From the NCBI GenBank assembly GCA_027489105.1, contig JAIYAJ010000267.1, forward strand, positions 1-5,640: 5,640 bases of DNA, in the 5' to 3' direction. The number at the start of each line of letters is the position of its first letter. Position 1 is the stretch's first letter. Positions 4,711 to 5,640 of this stretch are shown piece after piece. The notes beneath the pieces are model-generated. The model was not told where the DNA came from and ran no database searches. It saw nothing but the letters and a program-made list of their open reading frames with translations. Both the position numbers and the translations under genes were made by a program. The DNA is from Zymomonas sp. (GTDB lineage: Bacteria > Pseudomonadota > Alphaproteobacteria > Sphingomonadales > Sphingomonadaceae).

Positions 4711-5312
4711 TCGGTCTGGATCGCCGTTCCGCCGAACAGCGGGACATGGGACGCCGATTCCACGGGAAGCACCCCCGCCAGTCGCGGATCGGCAAAGGTC
4801 TCGACCGCCCGGGCATAGGGTGTGAAGCCATGCTTGCGGTAGAAGCCGAGCGCGCCGGGATGGTCGAGCGTGCAGGTGTGCACCCACATCCGGTCGATGC
4901 CGGTCCGCCAGCCCAGGCTCAGCGCCTGCGCCATCAGCCACCCGCCATGGCCCTTGCCTGCCAGTTCGGGCACCAGGCCGAAAAAGGCGATCTCCGCTTC
5001 GCCCGCGATACGGAAGTCGAGTTCGAGCATCCCGATCTCGATGCCGCGCCGATCCTCGACCGCGTAGATCTCGACCGCCTCGTCCTGGATGATTGCGAGC
5101 AACTCCGGCTCGGGCATGACGAGCCGGGAGAACCACATCCAGGGTTCGCCGACCCGGCGGAACAGGGCCCGATATTTCTCGGCGCCGGGCTGCTTCCAGC
5201 GGTTAAGGCGGAAAGGGGCGGCCGGCATCGGGCGCGGACGCGGGCGTTCGCGCATCTCCAGCGAGGTGACGATAGTCGCGACCTGATCTGGCGCCACGGG
5301 GATCAGCGGCAT
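4707..5312 (-). CDS. GNAT-family N-acetyltransferase, substrate unknown
   Basis: The 201-residue protein carries a GNAT fold in its C-terminal two thirds. IEIGMLELDFRIAGEAEIAFFGLVPELAGKGHGGWLM (about residues 91-127) covers strands 2-4 and the acetyl-CoA pyrophosphate loop, here AGKGHG (118-123); the usual Arg or Gln at the start of the R/Q-x-x-G-x-G/A motif is Ala. HTCTLDHPGALGFYRKHGF contains the typical late motif with the Tyr (in FYRKHGF) often acting as general acid. The first 60 residues include a Pro/Arg-rich stretch (RERPRPRPMPAAP, 21-33) and LFRRVGEPWMWFSRL (50-64), seen in a subgroup of proteobacterial GNATs. The start is supported by GGGAG seven bases upstream. It lies four bases after hemF and is surely co-transcribed with it, but no link to haem synthesis can be read from the sequence. 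The substrate could be a protein or a small amine. Confidence 0.9.
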   Translation of the reverse strand: MPLIPVAPDQVATIVTSLEMRERPRPRPMPAAPFRLNRWKQPGAEKYRALFRRVGEPWMWFSRLVMPEPELLAIIQDEAVEIYAVEDRRGIEIGMLELDFRIAGEAEIAFFGLVPELAGKGHGGWLMAQALSLGWRTGIDRMWVHTCTLDHPGALGFYRKHGFTPYARAVETFADPRLAGVLPVESASHVPLFGGTAIQTD

Positions 5313-5316
5313 GGGG

Positions 5317-5640
5317 CTACTCCCAGGTCGCGACTGGCGGCAGGCTCATCAGGATCGCGTCGATGTTCCCGCCGGTCTTCAGGCCGAACAGCGTGCCCCG
5401 GTCGTAGACGAGGTTGAACTCGGCATAGCGCCCGCGGAAGTTCATCATCCGGCGCATGTCCTCGGCATCGGCCTCCATGCCCATGCGGCTCCGCACGATG
5501 CGGGGGAAGATGTCGAGAAAGGCCTCGCCGACATCGCGGGTGAGGGCGAAATTGGCCTCGAAGCCGGCATCGTCGGCGCATTCGAGATGGTCGTAGAAAA
5601 TCCCGCCGACGCCGCGATGGACCTGCCTATGCGGAATCCA
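5317..5640 (-). CDS. hemF: HemF, oxygen-dependent coproporphyrinogen III oxidase, C-terminal part
   Basis: Reading the minus strand from the right edge gives 107 codons and the stop TAG (5319-5317); the N-terminal two thirds or so lie outside. HemF catalyses the O2-dependent oxidative decarboxylation of coproporphyrinogen III to protoporphyrinogen IX in haem synthesis. The fragment contains HRGVGGIFYDHL (residues 8-19 of the fragment), then FRGRYAEFNLVYDRGTLFGL and KTGGNIDAILMSLPPVATWE at the C-terminus, all strong HemF signatures (compare the family motif RYVEFNLVxDRGTxFGLxTGG). The frame is intact to the edge. The stop overlaps the region that provides the ribosome binding site of the GNAT gene, four bases downstream, so the two form an operon. 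Presence of HemF points to an aerobic lifestyle. Confidence 0.96.
   Translation of the reverse strand, partial: WIPHRQVHRGVGGIFYDHLECADDAGFEANFALTRDVGEAFLDIFPRIVRSRMGMEADAEDMRRMMNFRGRYAEFNLVYDRGTLFGLKTGGNIDAILMSLPPVATWE
5320..5324 (-). promoter_or_regulatory. GNAT Shine-Dalgarno inside the hemF 3' end
   Basis: On the minus strand GGGAG covers the last codons of hemF, directly before its stop codon, and lies seven bases before the GNAT ATG (5312-5310). This supports the chosen start and translational coupling of the two genes. Confidence 0.65.

Noticed and set aside
4117..5136. Minus-strand open frame of 339 codons across the GNAT and membrane-protein genes
   Set aside because: It is out of frame with the GNAT gene and antisense to the membrane protein; the His/Arg/Asp/Gly-rich sequence has no domain.
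1..5640. Search for CRISPR arrays, tRNA or rRNA genes, insertion sequences, phage genes or toxin-antitoxin pairs
   Set aside because: No regularly spaced repeats, cloverleaf-like stretches, transposase motifs, long terminal inverted repeats or typical small toxin-antitoxin gene pairs were seen by eye.

Overview
The window looks like chromosomal DNA of an alphaproteobacterium, most likely a sphingomonad (Sphingomonadales). This rests on the high GC content, the style of the proteins (a LipB with an [12 protein letters not shown] block, an Anbu-type proteasome-like protease, small secreted proteins of sphingomonad type) and the close packing of short transcription units on both strands. This is recognition by eye; no search was run. 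No tRNA, rRNA, CRISPR array, insertion sequence or prophage signal was seen, and no gene stands out as recently acquired.

Layout from left to right. (1) Positions 1-619, minus strand: the first 206 codons of an Anbu-type proteasome-like peptidase (COG3484), cut by the left edge. (2) 620-765: a divergent intergenic region with a candidate promoter for the peptidase and a perfect 10-bp palindrome over its -10. (3) 766-2089, plus strand: queC and queE, one base apart, two enzymes of the preQ0 / 7-deazaguanine pathway leading to queuosine in tRNA. (4) 2088-2117: interlocking inverted repeats that contain the stop codons of queE and of the convergent gene. (5) 2109-3081, minus strand: a secreted four-cysteine protein of unknown function, and upstream of it a 75-residue lipoprotein. 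(6) 3135-3809, minus strand: lipB, octanoyl transfer for lipoate synthesis. (7) 3907-4710, plus strand: a six-helix integral membrane protein, divergent from lipB. (8) 4707-5312, minus strand: a GNAT acetyltransferase whose stop codon overlaps that of the membrane protein. (9) 5317-5640, minus strand: the last 107 codons of hemF (oxygen-dependent coproporphyrinogen III oxidase), four bases upstream of the GNAT gene.

Functionally this is mostly housekeeping metabolism: tRNA modification (queC, queE), lipoate attachment (lipB) and haem synthesis (hemF), interleaved with poorly characterised genes (Anbu peptidase, secreted protein, lipoprotein, membrane protein, GNAT). Two pairs look co-transcribed: queC-queE and hemF-GNAT. 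lipB, the lipoprotein and the secreted protein share a strand with short gaps but may have internal promoters. I found no convincing new multi-gene system. The points most worth a second look are the proteasome-like peptidase beside queC, the mutually exclusive hairpins at the queE convergence, and the two small exported proteins of unknown role.
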